Below are positions 55,998 to 64,000 of a stretch of DNA of 64,000 nucleotides, in pieces. Source of the DNA: Armatimonadota bacterium. GTDB lineage: Bacteria; Sysuimicrobiota; Sysuimicrobiia; Sysuimicrobiales; Humicultoraceae. The stretch is from positions 2,137,906 to 2,201,905 of the forward strand of contig JAVKHP010000001.1 in NCBI GenBank assembly GCA_031459855.1, read 5' to 3'. The notes under the pieces are model-generated. The model was not told the origin of the DNA and did no database searches. It worked only from the letters and a program-made list of their open reading frames with translations. The translations under genes were made by a program, and so were the position numbers. Position 1 is the stretch's first letter; the number at the start of each line of letters is the position of its first letter.

Positions 55998-56837
55998 TCA
56001 CCTCCCCGTCGTGGCGCCGTCGAGCTCGGCCAGGGCCCGGCTGAGCTCGTCGCGCGTCAACGCCTTGCCGTGGAAGCCCACCACACCCTCCAGGAACGAG
56101 ACGCCCTTGCCCTTGACCGTCCGCGCTACGATCACCTGCGGGCGGCCCCTCGTGGCCCGCGCCCGGTCCAGCGCGGCGACGATGGCGCCCAGATCGTGCC
56201 CGTCGATCTCCTGGACGTCCCAGGTGCACGCGCGCCACTTGTCGGCCAGCGGGTCGAGGCGGATGCGGTCCTCGGTCGGGCCCGTCTGCTGGAGGCCATT
56301 GCGGTCGACGATGGCGGTGAGGTTGTCCAGCGCGTAGTGGGCCGCGAACATCGCGCCCTCCCAGACGGCGCCCTCCTGGCACTCGCCGTCGCCCAGCAGG
56401 GCGTAGACTCGGTAGGGGCGGCCGTCGCGCTTGCCGGCGAGCGCCATGCCGATGGCGGCGGAGAAGCCCATGCCCAGCGACCCCGTCGAGATCTCCACCC
56501 CCGGGGTCCGGGTCATGTCGGGATGGCCCTGCAGGATGCTGCCGACCTCGCGCAGCGTCCACAGGTGCTCGGCCGGGAAGTACCCGCAGGCGGCGAGCAC
56601 CACGTAGAGCGCCGGGCACGCGTGGCCCTTGCTCAACACGAACCGATCCCGGTCGGGCCAGGCCGGATTGCGCGGGTCGTGGCGCATCGTGTGATAGTAC
56701 AGCACGGTGATGAGATCGATCGCCGACAGCGAGCCCCCGGGGTGCCCGGAGCCCGCCCTGGTGATCATCTGCAAGATGGTCTTCCGAAACTCGCGCGCGC
56801 GGGCCTCCAGCGCGCGCAGGTCCACACCGTCGGTCAT
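55998..56837 (-). CDS. Transketolase, N-terminal (ThDP-binding) subunit
   Basis: 279 aa: GSGHPGGSLSAIDLITVLYY, VLSKGHACPALYVVLAACGY, and the thiamine diphosphate motif GDGECQEGAVWEGAMFAAHY followed by IVDRNGLQQTG. Split transketolase pairs are frequent in archaea, Firmicutes and Thermotoga-like bacteria. ATG 56837 has GGGAG 9-10 nt upstream. Confidence 0.9.
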   Translation of the reverse strand: MTDGVDLRALEARAREFRKTILQMITRAGSGHPGGSLSAIDLITVLYYHTMRHDPRNPAWPDRDRFVLSKGHACPALYVVLAACGYFPAEHLWTLREVGSILQGHPDMTRTPGVEISTGSLGMGFSAAIGMALAGKRDGRPYRVYALLGDGECQEGAVWEGAMFAAHYALDNLTAIVDRNGLQQTGPTEDRIRLDPLADKWRACTWDVQEIDGHDLGAIVAALDRARATRGRPQVIVARTVKGKGVSFLEGVVGFHGKALTRDELSRALAELDGATTGR

Positions 56838-57119
56838 GGCTCGCTCTCCCGGCGCGCAACGGTCCTCGGGGTGGGCGTGTGCGTCCACCGACATCGCCGT
56901 ACCCGACGAGGCTTCGCGCACGGTCATGCCCGCCCCTGCCGTGCAGACGCACCGCGCCGCCAGCACCGCATCGCGGAGTCCACGGTCCCACCCCGGCAGG
57001 GAGGCCGCATCCCGCGGTGGTATAGGTGTGAGCGGTCACGGGGCCGTGCGGAGGGGCGATGCGCGCGCGGTACGCTGCGCGCGCACCAGCACGTGCCACC
57101 CTGTCATGCGAGGGAGGCC
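56838..57119. other. Divergent gap between the transketolase and quinone oxidoreductase genes
   Basis: 282 bp with no convincing gene. TGG-TATAGG at 57018-57026 is an extended -10 facing the plus strand. GCGCGCGC occurs twice around 57060-57085 separated by about 8 bp and could form a hairpin in the leader. Confidence 0.4.
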
Positions 57120-58103
57120 ATGAAGGCGATACGCGTGCACACCACCGGCGGGCCGGACGTCCTGCGCTACGAGGAGGTACCCGATCCCCAGCCGGGCCCG
57201 GGCCAGGTGCTGGTCCGCCTGGACGCCGCGGGCGTCAACTACCTCGACATCTACCTGCGCGCCGGCCTGTACCCGGCGCCGCTGCCGTTCATCCCCGGCA
57301 GCGAGGGGGCCGGTGTCGTGGTCGCCGTGGGGCCAGACGTCGCCTCTGTAACCCCCGGCGATCGTGTGGGGTTCCTCGCCGGGCCGTGCGCCTACGCCGA
57401 GTTGGCTGCAGTCCCGGCCGCGCGCGTGGTGCGCCTGCCCGAGGGCATCGACACGGCCACCGCCGCCGCCGTCCTGCTGCAGGGGATCACCGCCCACTAC
57501 CTGGTGCACGCCACGTACCCGCTCCGCGCGGGAGAGTGGGCGCTCGTCCATGCTGCCGCCGGCGGCGTGGGCCTGCTGCTGGTGCAGATGGCGAAGCGAG
57601 CGGGCGCCACGGTGATCGGCACCGTCGGGACCCAGGCCAAGGCCGCGCTGGCGCGCGAGGCCGGTGCCGACCACGTGATCGTCTACACCGAGGAGGACTT
57701 CGAGGAGGCCACCAGGCGCCTGACCGGTGGACGCGGCGTGGACGTGGTGTACGATTCGGTGGGGAAGACGACCTTCGAGAAGGGGCTGAACGTCCTGCGG
57801 CCGCGCGGCTACATGGTGCTGTTCGGCCAGGCCAGCGGGCCCGTGCCGCCCGTCGACCCGCAGGTCCTCAACGCCAAGGGCTCGCTGTTCCTGACGCGGC
57901 CGACGCTGGCCCACTACACGGCCACCCGCCAGGAGCTCGACGAGCGCGCCACCGCCGTCTTCGAGATGATCCAGCGCGGTGAGTTACGGGTGCGCATCGA
58001 GCGCCGCGTCCCGCTGGCCGCGGCTGCCGAGGCGCACCGCGCGCTGGAGAGCCGACAGACCGCAGGCAAGCTGCTGCTGGTGCCCGACGGCGGGGCGCGG
58101 TAG
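57120..58103 (+). CDS. Zeta-crystallin-type NADPH:quinone oxidoreductase
   Basis: 327-aa medium-chain reductase without zinc ligands. GVNYLDIYLRAGLYP, IPGSEGAGVVVAVG, QGITAHYLVHATYPL, HAAAGGVGLLLVQMAKRAGA (nucleotide site) and YDSVGKTTFEKGL match the quinone oxidoreductase group (QOR1). It reduces quinones or enones with NADPH. ATG 57120 follows GGGAGG. Confidence 0.9.
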   Translation: MKAIRVHTTGGPDVLRYEEVPDPQPGPGQVLVRLDAAGVNYLDIYLRAGLYPAPLPFIPGSEGAGVVVAVGPDVASVTPGDRVGFLAGPCAYAELAAVPAARVVRLPEGIDTATAAAVLLQGITAHYLVHATYPLRAGEWALVHAAAGGVGLLLVQMAKRAGATVIGTVGTQAKAALAREAGADHVIVYTEEDFEEATRRLTGGRGVDVVYDSVGKTTFEKGLNVLRPRGYMVLFGQASGPVPPVDPQVLNAKGSLFLTRPTLAHYTATRQELDERATAVFEMIQRGELRVRIERRVPLAAAAEAHRALESRQTAGKLLLVPDGGAR

Positions 58104-58234
58104 CCTCAAGGGCGTTGGCGTGGCGACAGGGACGGTCCGGCGGTCGCGCGGCGGCATGTCGACGTGGCAGGGATGTCGTCGCGTGAACGTGGGGGATGCG
58201 TGCGGCGCGTGCAGCGCACGCCAGCGCAGGGTCT

Positions 58235-58263
58235 TTGACGTCCCGTGGAGGCAATGGTACGAT
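58235..58263 (+). promoter_or_regulatory. Promoter of the Rieske-nuoBDIC operon
   Basis: TTGACG (58235-58240), 17-bp spacer, TACGAT (58258-58263) preceded by TGG (extended -10). The expected transcription start lies about 30 bp before ATG 58301. Confidence 0.65.
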
Positions 58264-58300
58264 AGTCGCGAAACGTGCACCAACGCGCACCGGGGTGGGG

Positions 58301-58609
58301 ATGCCGCGCCTGCGAGTCGCTGCGACAGCGGCCGTGCCGGAGGGTCACGCGACGATCGTGGACGCAGCCGGGACGCGCGTGGCGCTTTTCCATCGGCCCG
58401 ACGGGTGGTTTGCCGTCGAGAACGCGTGTACCCACCGCGGGGAGCCACTGGGGGAGGGCGACGTCGAGGGGCACGTGGTCACCTGTCCCTGGCACGGCGG
58501 GCAGTTCGATCTGCGCACCGGCGCGGTGGTCGCCCCGCCACCCGGGCGACCGGTACGAACGTTTCCCGTCGTGGTGGAGGGAGAGGACGTCTGGCTTGAG
58601 GTCCCGTAG
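58301..58609 (+). CDS. Rieske [2Fe-2S] ferredoxin (NirD/dioxygenase-ferredoxin type)
   Basis: 102-aa soluble Rieske protein: C43-T-H45 in NACTHRGEPL and C62-P-W-H65 in TCPWHGGQFD. Located 9 bp before nuoB in the same transcript. It could pass electrons to a redox partner of the downstream enzymes. ATG 58301 is preferred because the family core begins straight after it. Confidence 0.88.
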   Translation: MPRLRVAATAAVPEGHATIVDAAGTRVALFHRPDGWFAVENACTHRGEPLGEGDVEGHVVTCPWHGGQFDLRTGAVVAPPPGRPVRTFPVVVEGEDVWLEVP

Positions 58610-58618
58610 GAGGTGGGC

Positions 58619-59173
58619 ATGAGCACCCAGCCGGCGACCCCGCGACCCTCGCAGCTCGTCCCGCTGGACGTGGCGGTGGACGTGCTGGAGAGCCTGCCCG
58701 GTGGCCGCGTGATCCTCACCAAGGTGGAGTCCCTCCTCAACTGGGGGCGGGCCGCCAGCCTGTGGCCGCTGACGTTCGGCCTCGCGTGCTGCGCCATCGA
58801 GATGATGGCCGCCTTCGCGGGCCGGTTCGACCTCGACCGCATCGGCGTCATCCCCCGCGCCACGCCGCGCCAGGCCGACCTGATGATCGTGGCCGGCCGC
58901 TGCACCATCAAGATGGCGCCCATCGTCCGGCGGCTGTGGGAGCAGATGCCGGAACCCAAGTACGTGATCTCCATGGGGTCGTGCGCCACCTGCGGCGGCC
59001 CGTTCTACTACGACAACTACTCGATCCTCAAGGGCATCGATCAGGTGGTGCCCGTCGACGTCTACGTGCCCGGCTGCCCGCCGCGGCCGGAGGCGCTGAT
59101 CGAGGGCATCCTCAAGCTGCAGGAGAAGATCAAAGCCGAGCCGTTCCTGCGCCGCGCGGCGGCGCAGGCCTAA
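58619..59173 (+). CDS. nuoB: NADH-quinone oxidoreductase subunit B
   Basis: 184-aa subunit carrying the N2 [4Fe-4S] cluster: [21 protein letters not shown] and [26 protein letters not shown] is also typical. ATG 58619 has GGAGG 6 nt upstream. Peripheral arm subunit close to the quinone site, together with NuoD. Confidence 0.95.
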   Translation: MSTQPATPRPSQLVPLDVAVDVLESLPGGRVILTKVESLLNWGRAASLWPLTFGLACCAIEMMAAFAGRFDLDRIGVIPRATPRQADLMIVAGRCTIKMAPIVRRLWEQMPEPKYVISMGSCATCGGPFYYDNYSILKGIDQVVPVDVYVPGCPPRPEALIEGILKLQEKIKAEPFLRRAAAQA

Positions 59174-59195
59174 CGGCGCCGGACCGGGAGTCGCC

Positions 59196-60299
59196 GTGGC
59201 GCTGCGCACCGAGGAACTCATGCTCAACATGGGGCCGCAGCACCCCAGCACCCACGGGGTGCTGCGCCTGGTGGTGACCCTCGACGGCGAGAACATCGTG
59301 GAGGTACAGCCCGACATCGGCTACCTCCACTCGTCGGTCGAGAAGATGATGGAGTACCGCACCTACCTCCAGAACGTGGCCCTCACCGACCGGGGGATGG
59401 ACTACCTGAGCGCGCTGGCCAACGAGGAGGCGTTCCTGCTGGCCACAGAGCGCCTGGGCGGCATCGAGGTCCCCCCGCGGGCGCGCTGGATCCGCACGAT
59501 CATGCTGGAGTTCCAGCGCCTCGCCAGCCACCTGGTCTGGCTGGGCACGTGGGCCATCGACCTCGGTGCCACCACCGTCTTCCTCTACTGTTTCCGCGAG
59601 CGCGAGCGGATCCTCGACCTGTTCGAACAGGCCACCGGAGGACGGCTCCACCACGTCTACTTCCGTCCGGGCGGCGTCTACGAGGACCTGCCGGTGGGGT
59701 GGACCGACCGGGCGCTGGCGTTCTGCGCCGAGTTCCCTCGCCACCTCCAGGAGTACCACGACCTGCTCACCGGCAACCCGATCTTCCAGGTCCGCACCCA
59801 GGGCGTGGGCGTGCTGCCCACGGAGGCGGCCATCGCCATGGGCGCGTGTGGGCCCGTGGCCCGGGCGTCCGGGGTGGCCTTCGACGTGCGCAAGGCCTTG
59901 CCGTACGAGGCCTACGGCGAGGTCGACTTCGACGTGCCGGTCTTCCCCCAGGGCGACTGCTGGGCGCGCTACCTGGTGCGCATGGAGGAGATGCGCCAGT
60001 CGGTGCGCATCATCGAGCAGGCCATCGCAAAGCTGCCGCCAGGCGAGATCCGCAGCAAGGTGCAGGTGACCGTCAAGCTCCCGCGGGGCGAGGTTTACGC
60101 CCGGACCGAGTCGCCCCGGGGCGACCTGGGCGTCTACCTGGTGAGCAACGGCGACGACACGCCCTACCGTGTGAAGATCCGGGCCCCGTCGTTCTCGAAC
60201 CTGTTCGCCCTGACGGAGATGATGCGGGGCTGGAAGGTGGCCGACGTGATCGCGATTCTCGGCAGCGTGGACATCGTGCTGTCCGACGTGGACCGGTGA
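59196..60299 (+). CDS. nuoD: NADH-quinone oxidoreductase subunit D
   Basis: 367-aa 49-kDa-type subunit. LNMGPQHPSTHGVLRL holds the quinone-site His, with IGYLHSSVEKMMEYRTYLQ, ESPRGDLGVYLVSNG and the conserved C-terminal SVDIVLSDVDR. Intact C terminus and absence of the [NiFe] CxxC pairs mark complex I, not hydrogenase. Start GTG 59196. Confidence 0.95.
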   Translation: MALRTEELMLNMGPQHPSTHGVLRLVVTLDGENIVEVQPDIGYLHSSVEKMMEYRTYLQNVALTDRGMDYLSALANEEAFLLATERLGGIEVPPRARWIRTIMLEFQRLASHLVWLGTWAIDLGATTVFLYCFRERERILDLFEQATGGRLHHVYFRPGGVYEDLPVGWTDRALAFCAEFPRHLQEYHDLLTGNPIFQVRTQGVGVLPTEAAIAMGACGPVARASGVAFDVRKALPYEAYGEVDFDVPVFPQGDCWARYLVRMEEMRQSVRIIEQAIAKLPPGEIRSKVQVTVKLPRGEVYARTESPRGDLGVYLVSNGDDTPYRVKIRAPSFSNLFALTEMMRGWKVADVIAILGSVDIVLSDVDR

Positions 60300-60313
60300 C
60301 CGGAGGCGCCGCG

Positions 60314-60820
60314 ATGCAGGACGTCCCCCACCGGAACGGCGCATCGTCGCTGGCGGCGCGGGCCTGGCAGGCGATCGACGGGCTGCTGACCGGGCTCCGG
60401 GTGACGTGGCGGGCGCTGCTGGGGCCCAAGAACACGGTCATGTACCCGGTGCAGAAGGTCAACGTCGCGCCCCGCTGGCACGGGCTGCTGGCCCTGCCGG
60501 TCGATCCCGAGACGGGCAGCGACAAGTGCATCATCTGCTTCCAGTGCGAGCGGGTCTGCCCCGACCGCTGCATCCACATCGAGGCCACCGGGCGGGGCAA
60601 GGACCGGGTGCTCACGCGCTTCGACATCGAGATGGACAAGTGCTGCTACTGCGGGCTGTGCGTGGAGGTCTGCCCCACCGAGGCCATCGTCTTCGTGCCC
60701 CACTACGAGACCAGCACCTACAACCGCGCCAACCTGCTCTACACCCTCGACGACCTGCGGCGCGCCGCGCCCAAGGAGCCGATTGCGCGCGGCGTGGTGC
60801 GTCTGGGAGGCCGCCCGTGA
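60314..60820 (+). CDS. nuoI: NADH-quinone oxidoreductase subunit I
   Basis: 168-aa ferredoxin-like subunit with two [4Fe-4S] motifs, CIICFQCERVCP and CCYCGLCVEVCP (N6a and N6b). Leads electrons towards NuoB. Its stop overlaps the nuoC start as GTGA. Its place before nuoC is not the standard order. Confidence 0.93.
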   Translation: MQDVPHRNGASSLAARAWQAIDGLLTGLRVTWRALLGPKNTVMYPVQKVNVAPRWHGLLALPVDPETGSDKCIICFQCERVCPDRCIHIEATGRGKDRVLTRFDIEMDKCCYCGLCVEVCPTEAIVFVPHYETSTYNRANLLYTLDDLRRAAPKEPIARGVVRLGGRP

Positions 60821-61434
60821 GCTGGGCGCTGGTCGACGAGCTGCAGCGCCGCTTCCCGGAGGTCGAGCCCTTCCCCCGGCCGCATCCCCCAGAAGCCGAT
60901 GCGCACCCCGGGGAGGAGTCCGGGGGAACGGCGGCGCGCCCCGCACCCGCCCGCGGGCACGGCGCAGGGCAGGTGTTCACGCACCACGTCCCGGGGGCCT
61001 GGGTGCCGGCGGGGCGGCTGGTGGAGGTCGCGCGCACCCTGCGCGACGAGGCGCCGTTCCACCTGGACTACTGCTCCTTCGTCTCGGCGGTGGACTGGCC
61101 GGCAGAGGGCGTCTTCGAGGTGACGTACCACCTGTTCTCCATGGCCCGGCGCCACGAGCTGCTGCTGAAGGTGAAGGTGCCGCGGGAGCACCCCGTGGTG
61201 CCCAGCGTGACCGGCGTCTGGCGTGGCGCCGACTGGCACGAGCGCGAGACCTACGACCTGTTCGGCATCGTCTTCGAGGGGCACCCCGACCTGCGCCGCA
61301 TCATGATGACCGACGACTGGGTCGGTCATCCCCTGCGCAAGGACTACGTGTACGAGGATCCCCGGTGGCTGGTGGAGCTGGCCACCCAGCGCCAGCGCGA
61401 GATCGACGGGCTGGGCCTTGGGGAACGGGCCTGA
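60817..61434 (+). CDS. nuoC: NADH-quinone oxidoreductase subunit C
   Basis: 205-aa 30-kDa-type subunit: YLLFS-like TYHLFSMARRHELLLKVKVP, WHERETYDLFGIVFEGHPDLRRI and HPLRKDY. An insert of about 30 Pro/Gly/Ala-rich residues follows the N terminus. Start GTG 60817, coupled to nuoI. nuoA, E-H and J-N are not in the window. Confidence 0.92.
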   Translation: MSWALVDELQRRFPEVEPFPRPHPPEADAHPGEESGGTAARPAPARGHGAGQVFTHHVPGAWVPAGRLVEVARTLRDEAPFHLDYCSFVSAVDWPAEGVFEVTYHLFSMARRHELLLKVKVPREHPVVPSVTGVWRGADWHERETYDLFGIVFEGHPDLRRIMMTDDWVGHPLRKDYVYEDPRWLVELATQRQREIDGLGLGERA

Positions 61435-61552
61435 CCGACCTCGTGCGCGGTGGTCGCGGCGCCCCGGCGGTCGGCCGGGGCGTCCGCGTCTGCGGACGGG
61501 TGGGTGGTCGTTGCGCCGGACCGCCGGGAGGACCCGCGTGGAGGTGGCGCGG

Positions 61553-63121
61553 ATGCGACAGCCAGGCCGGACGTGGGGGGCGCTGGCCGGAGCAGGAGCT
61601 GGTGTGGTCCTGGTCTGGGCGCTGGTCGCGGGCTGGGGGACCGGCGGGGTGCCGGTGCTCGCGGGCGCGTTGTGGGAGCGTGCCCTGCGGCTGGTGCCCA
61701 TGGAGGTCTTCGGGTTCCTCGTCGTCCGGTTCAAGTTCGCCGCGAAACCGGCGGGGTTTTGGGCCCTGATGCTGGGCGTGGTGGCGGCGGCCGCCGTAGC
61801 GGGCAGCGTGTGGGCCCGCAGACCCCGACCGGCGCTGGTCACGCTGGCGACCGCGTTCGCGGTGGTAGGCGCCGCGCTCGGCGTGGTGGTCTGGCGACCG
61901 GCGACGAGCCTGCTCGCGGCGCGGCTGGCCGCCGAAGGCGTGGCGGCGCCCGAGACCGCCGCGGTGCGCACCGTTGCCACGGCGCTGGTGGCGCTGGCCG
62001 TGCTGACGGCGGCGGTGTTTGGGGGGCTGCTGGCCGCGCTGTGGCGTCGGCCGGGCGCAGCCGTGCTGCACCTGCCGGCTGGCAGCGCGGTGAGCCGGCG
62101 GCGGTTCCTGACCCGCTCCCTCACGCTGGTCGCCGCGCTAGGCGGGGCCGCTGCGGCGGCCCACTGGCTGGCTGCGCGGGCCGCGCATGCCGCCGCCGTG
62201 GCCGCAACGCTCTTTCAGCGCATCAGGGGCCTGCCGCCCGAGGTGACACCCACGGAGAAGTTCTACGTGGTCAGCAAGAACCCGCCGGGACTCGACCCGA
62301 AGCTCGACGCCTCGCGCTGGCGCCTGGAGATCACCGGGCTGGTGGCCAAGCCCGTCGTGCTCACCTACGAGCAGCTGCGCGCGCTCCCTGCGGTCGAGCG
62401 GTACCACACGCTGGAGTGCATCAGCAACGAGGTGGGTGGCGACCTGATCGGCAACGCCCGGTGGAAGGGCGTGCGCTTCCGCGACCTCATCGCGCTGGCG
62501 GGTGGGGTGAGCCCCACGGCGGTGCGCTTCGCGCTCCGGTGCGCTGACGGGTACACCGAAGGCCTCGGGACTGCCGAGGCGCTGCACCCCGACACGATGC
62601 TGGCCTACGAGATGAACGGCGCGCCGCTGCCCCCTGCCCACGGCTTTCCGGCGCGGCTGCTGGTGCCGGGGCTGTTCGGGATGAAGAACCCCAAGTGGCT
62701 GACGAAGATCGAGGCCGTCGCCACCCACTTCACCGGGTACTGGCAGGCGTCGGGGTGGAGCGACGAGGCCGTGGTCAAGACCACGTCGATGTTCCGCGTG
62801 CCCTCAGGGCGCAGCGTGGGCCGGGCGCCCGACGGCGCCGTCGAGCTCGGGGGCATCGCCTACGCGGGCGATCGCGGCATCGCCGAGGTGGAGGTCAGCA
62901 CCGACGACGGCAAGACCTGGACGAAGGCCGCGGTCAAGCCGCCGCTGGGCAAGTACACCTGGGTGCTGTGGGCCGCGCTGTGGACGCCGACCGGCCCCGG
63001 CACCTACGTCCTCAAGGTCCGGGCGCGCGACGGCACCGGCGTGCTGCAGACGGCCCAGGAGGCTCCCACGCTGCCCGACGGGGCCAGCGGCTACCACACG
63101 ATCCGAATCCGGCTGCGCTGA
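61553..63121 (+). CDS. Membrane-anchored molybdopterin-dependent oxidoreductase (sulfite oxidase family)
   Basis: 522 aa. The first 180 or so residues contain four to five hydrophobic helices. An internal twin-arginine-like SRRRFLTRSLTLVAALGG follows near 185-202. The rest is an oxidoreductase molybdopterin domain: TLECISNEVGGDLIGNARWKG has the Mo-ligand Cys, with HGFPARLLVPGLFGMKNPKW. A C-terminal Mo-co dimerisation-like beta domain ends the protein. The substrate may be sulfite or a sulfoxide. ATG 61553 follows GGAGG by 8 nt. Confidence 0.85.
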   Translation: MRQPGRTWGALAGAGAGVVLVWALVAGWGTGGVPVLAGALWERALRLVPMEVFGFLVVRFKFAAKPAGFWALMLGVVAAAAVAGSVWARRPRPALVTLATAFAVVGAALGVVVWRPATSLLAARLAAEGVAAPETAAVRTVATALVALAVLTAAVFGGLLAALWRRPGAAVLHLPAGSAVSRRRFLTRSLTLVAALGGAAAAAHWLAARAAHAAAVAATLFQRIRGLPPEVTPTEKFYVVSKNPPGLDPKLDASRWRLEITGLVAKPVVLTYEQLRALPAVERYHTLECISNEVGGDLIGNARWKGVRFRDLIALAGGVSPTAVRFALRCADGYTEGLGTAEALHPDTMLAYEMNGAPLPPAHGFPARLLVPGLFGMKNPKWLTKIEAVATHFTGYWQASGWSDEAVVKTTSMFRVPSGRSVGRAPDGAVELGGIAYAGDRGIAEVEVSTDDGKTWTKAAVKPPLGKYTWVLWAALWTPTGPGTYVLKVRARDGTGVLQTAQEAPTLPDGASGYHTIRIRLR

Positions 63122-63287
63122 CGGGTGCTGCTCCTGGCCAGCGACCTGCCGTCGCGATGAGCAGGAGCGCCGCACGCACCGCGCGAACCTCTTCGGGGCT
63201 GGATGCCCCCGCGCGGGTCTCCTGTCCCGCACCGGATCCATCCTCGGGTGCCCCAAGACCGCACCTGCGCGTCCCTGGGAGGGCGGC

Positions 63288-64000
63288 GTGGCGAACTCCT
63301 ACGACCTGGTGATCATCGGCGGCGGCCCCGCGGGCTACGTGGGGGCCGTGCGCGCGGCGCAGCTTGGGCTGCGCACCGCCCTGGTCGAGCGCGACAAGCT
63401 CGGCGGCATCTGCACGCACTGGGGCTGTATCCCCACCAAGGTCCTGCTGCACACCGCCGAGCTCGTCGAGCGCCTGCGCGCCGCGCAGGCGCTGGGGCTG
63501 GAGGGTGGCCCGCTGACCGTGAACTACGCGCGGCTGCAGCAGCGCAAGGCCGAGGTGGTCGAGCGGCTCCACCGCGGCGTGCAGTACCTGATGCGCAAAC
63601 ACCAGATCGACGTCTTCTACGGCACCGGGCGCTTCGAGCGGGCCGACCGGGTGGCAGTAGCCCTCAACGACGGCTCGGAGACCGTACTCGAGGCCGCCCA
63701 TGTCCTGGTGGCCACGGGCTCGACGGCCCGCAGCGTGCCCGGCATCGCCATCGACAACAAACGCATCCTGGACAGCAGCGGCGCGCTGATGCTGGAGGCC
63801 CCGCCGCGGGCCATCGTGATCCTGGGTGCCGGTGCCGTGGGCGTGGAGTTCGCCAGCCTGTTCGCGGCCCTGGGCAGTGCGGTCACCCTGGTGGAGCTGC
63901 TGCCGACGCTGCTGCCGCTGGAGGACGAGGAGATCGGCAAGGGGCTGGAGCGCGTCTTCACCCGCAAGGGGATCACGGTGCACACGGGCACCACGGCCAC
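63288..64000 (+). CDS. lpdA: Dihydrolipoamide dehydrogenase (E3), 3' end beyond the window
   Basis: First 237 residues of a flavoprotein disulfide reductase. FAD motif GGGPAGYVGA near 11-20; redox disulfide C42/C47 in GGICTHWGCIPTK (CxxxxC), where THWG is unusual next to the common LNVG; NAD motif ILGAGAVGVEFASLFAALG. GTG 63288 has GGGAGGGC just upstream. Probably the E3 for the E1-E2 complex encoded at 42138-45513, although unlinked from it. Confidence 0.9.
   Translation, partial: MANSYDLVIIGGGPAGYVGAVRAAQLGLRTALVERDKLGGICTHWGCIPTKVLLHTAELVERLRAAQALGLEGGPLTVNYARLQQRKAEVVERLHRGVQYLMRKHQIDVFYGTGRFERADRVAVALNDGSETVLEAAHVLVATGSTARSVPGIAIDNKRILDSSGALMLEAPPRAIVILGAGAVGVEFASLFAALGSAVTLVELLPTLLPLEDEEIGKGLERVFTRKGITVHTGTTA

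Noticed and set aside
59196-60299. [NiFe]-hydrogenase large subunit reading of the NuoD-like gene
   Set aside because: The N- and C-terminal CxxC nickel ligands are missing and the protein ends with the NuoD-type SDVDR.

Overview
The window is a gene-dense, very GC-rich (roughly 70 percent by eye) bacterial chromosome segment. GTG starts and stop/start overlaps (ATGA, GTGA) are common. No rRNA, tRNA, CRISPR array, transposase or phage gene was recognised. The gene set fits an aerobic, respiring, deep-branching Gram-positive-like (Terrabacteria) lineage: Suf machinery in the order C-B-D-Rieske-S-U, a heme A synthase/heme O synthase fusion like that of Thermus, an A-type heme-copper oxidase and a SigB/SigF-like sigma factor. 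Armatimonadota-, Sysuimicrobiota-, Chloroflexota- or Deinococcus-Thermus-like bacteria are all possible; this is inference.

Layout. (1) 1-4400, minus strand: a LeuA-family synthase (cut by the window edge), LeuD, LeuC, and two translationally coupled PAS-domain regulators. (2) 4435-17565: two complete Liv-type ABC importers (minus strand), the first with a crotonase. Between them, on the plus strand, lie a PaaI-like thioesterase, phenylacetate-CoA ligase and an FlK-type thioesterase. (3) 17774-22646, plus: a 4-hydroxyphenylacetate (homoprotocatechuate) meta-cleavage cluster: DapA-like lyase, HpaG-like FAH protein, HpaB, HpaC, HpaD. A strong hairpin separates it from a convergent XRE-TPR regulator. 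(4) 24165-27778: homoserine dehydrogenase, threonine synthase, aspartate kinase. (5) 27883-32391: a sigma factor, acetyl-CoA synthetase (minus) and an amidase. (6) 32539-39832: CtaA-CtaB fusion, a VapBC toxin-antitoxin pair and a cytochrome oxidase operon with two subunit III genes. (7) 40126-41983: a nucleotidyltransferase-like protein, a stand-alone Nfu N-terminal domain and an unknown protein with a basic tail. (8) 42138-45513, minus: 2-oxoacid dehydrogenase E2, E1beta, E1alpha; then an adenosine/adenine deaminase. (9) 46907-52885: the suf operon. (10) 53079-58103: a fused dipeptide-type permease, a split transketolase and a quinone oxidoreductase. (11) 58301-64000: a Rieske ferredoxin, NuoB-D-I-C, a membrane molybdopterin oxidoreductase and the start of a dihydrolipoamide dehydrogenase (E3).

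Together the first third reads as an aromatic/organic-acid uptake and catabolism island (two Liv importers, CoA ligase, CoA thioesterases, crotonase, 4-HPA ring cleavage). A shared TetR-like operator lies in front of leuC and of the first Liv operon. The rest is housekeeping: aspartate-family amino acids, acetate activation, terminal oxidase, Fe-S assembly, 2-oxoacid oxidation and part of complex I. Several intergenic regions carry paired imperfect direct repeats spaced 59-72 bp, an unexplained recurring pattern.
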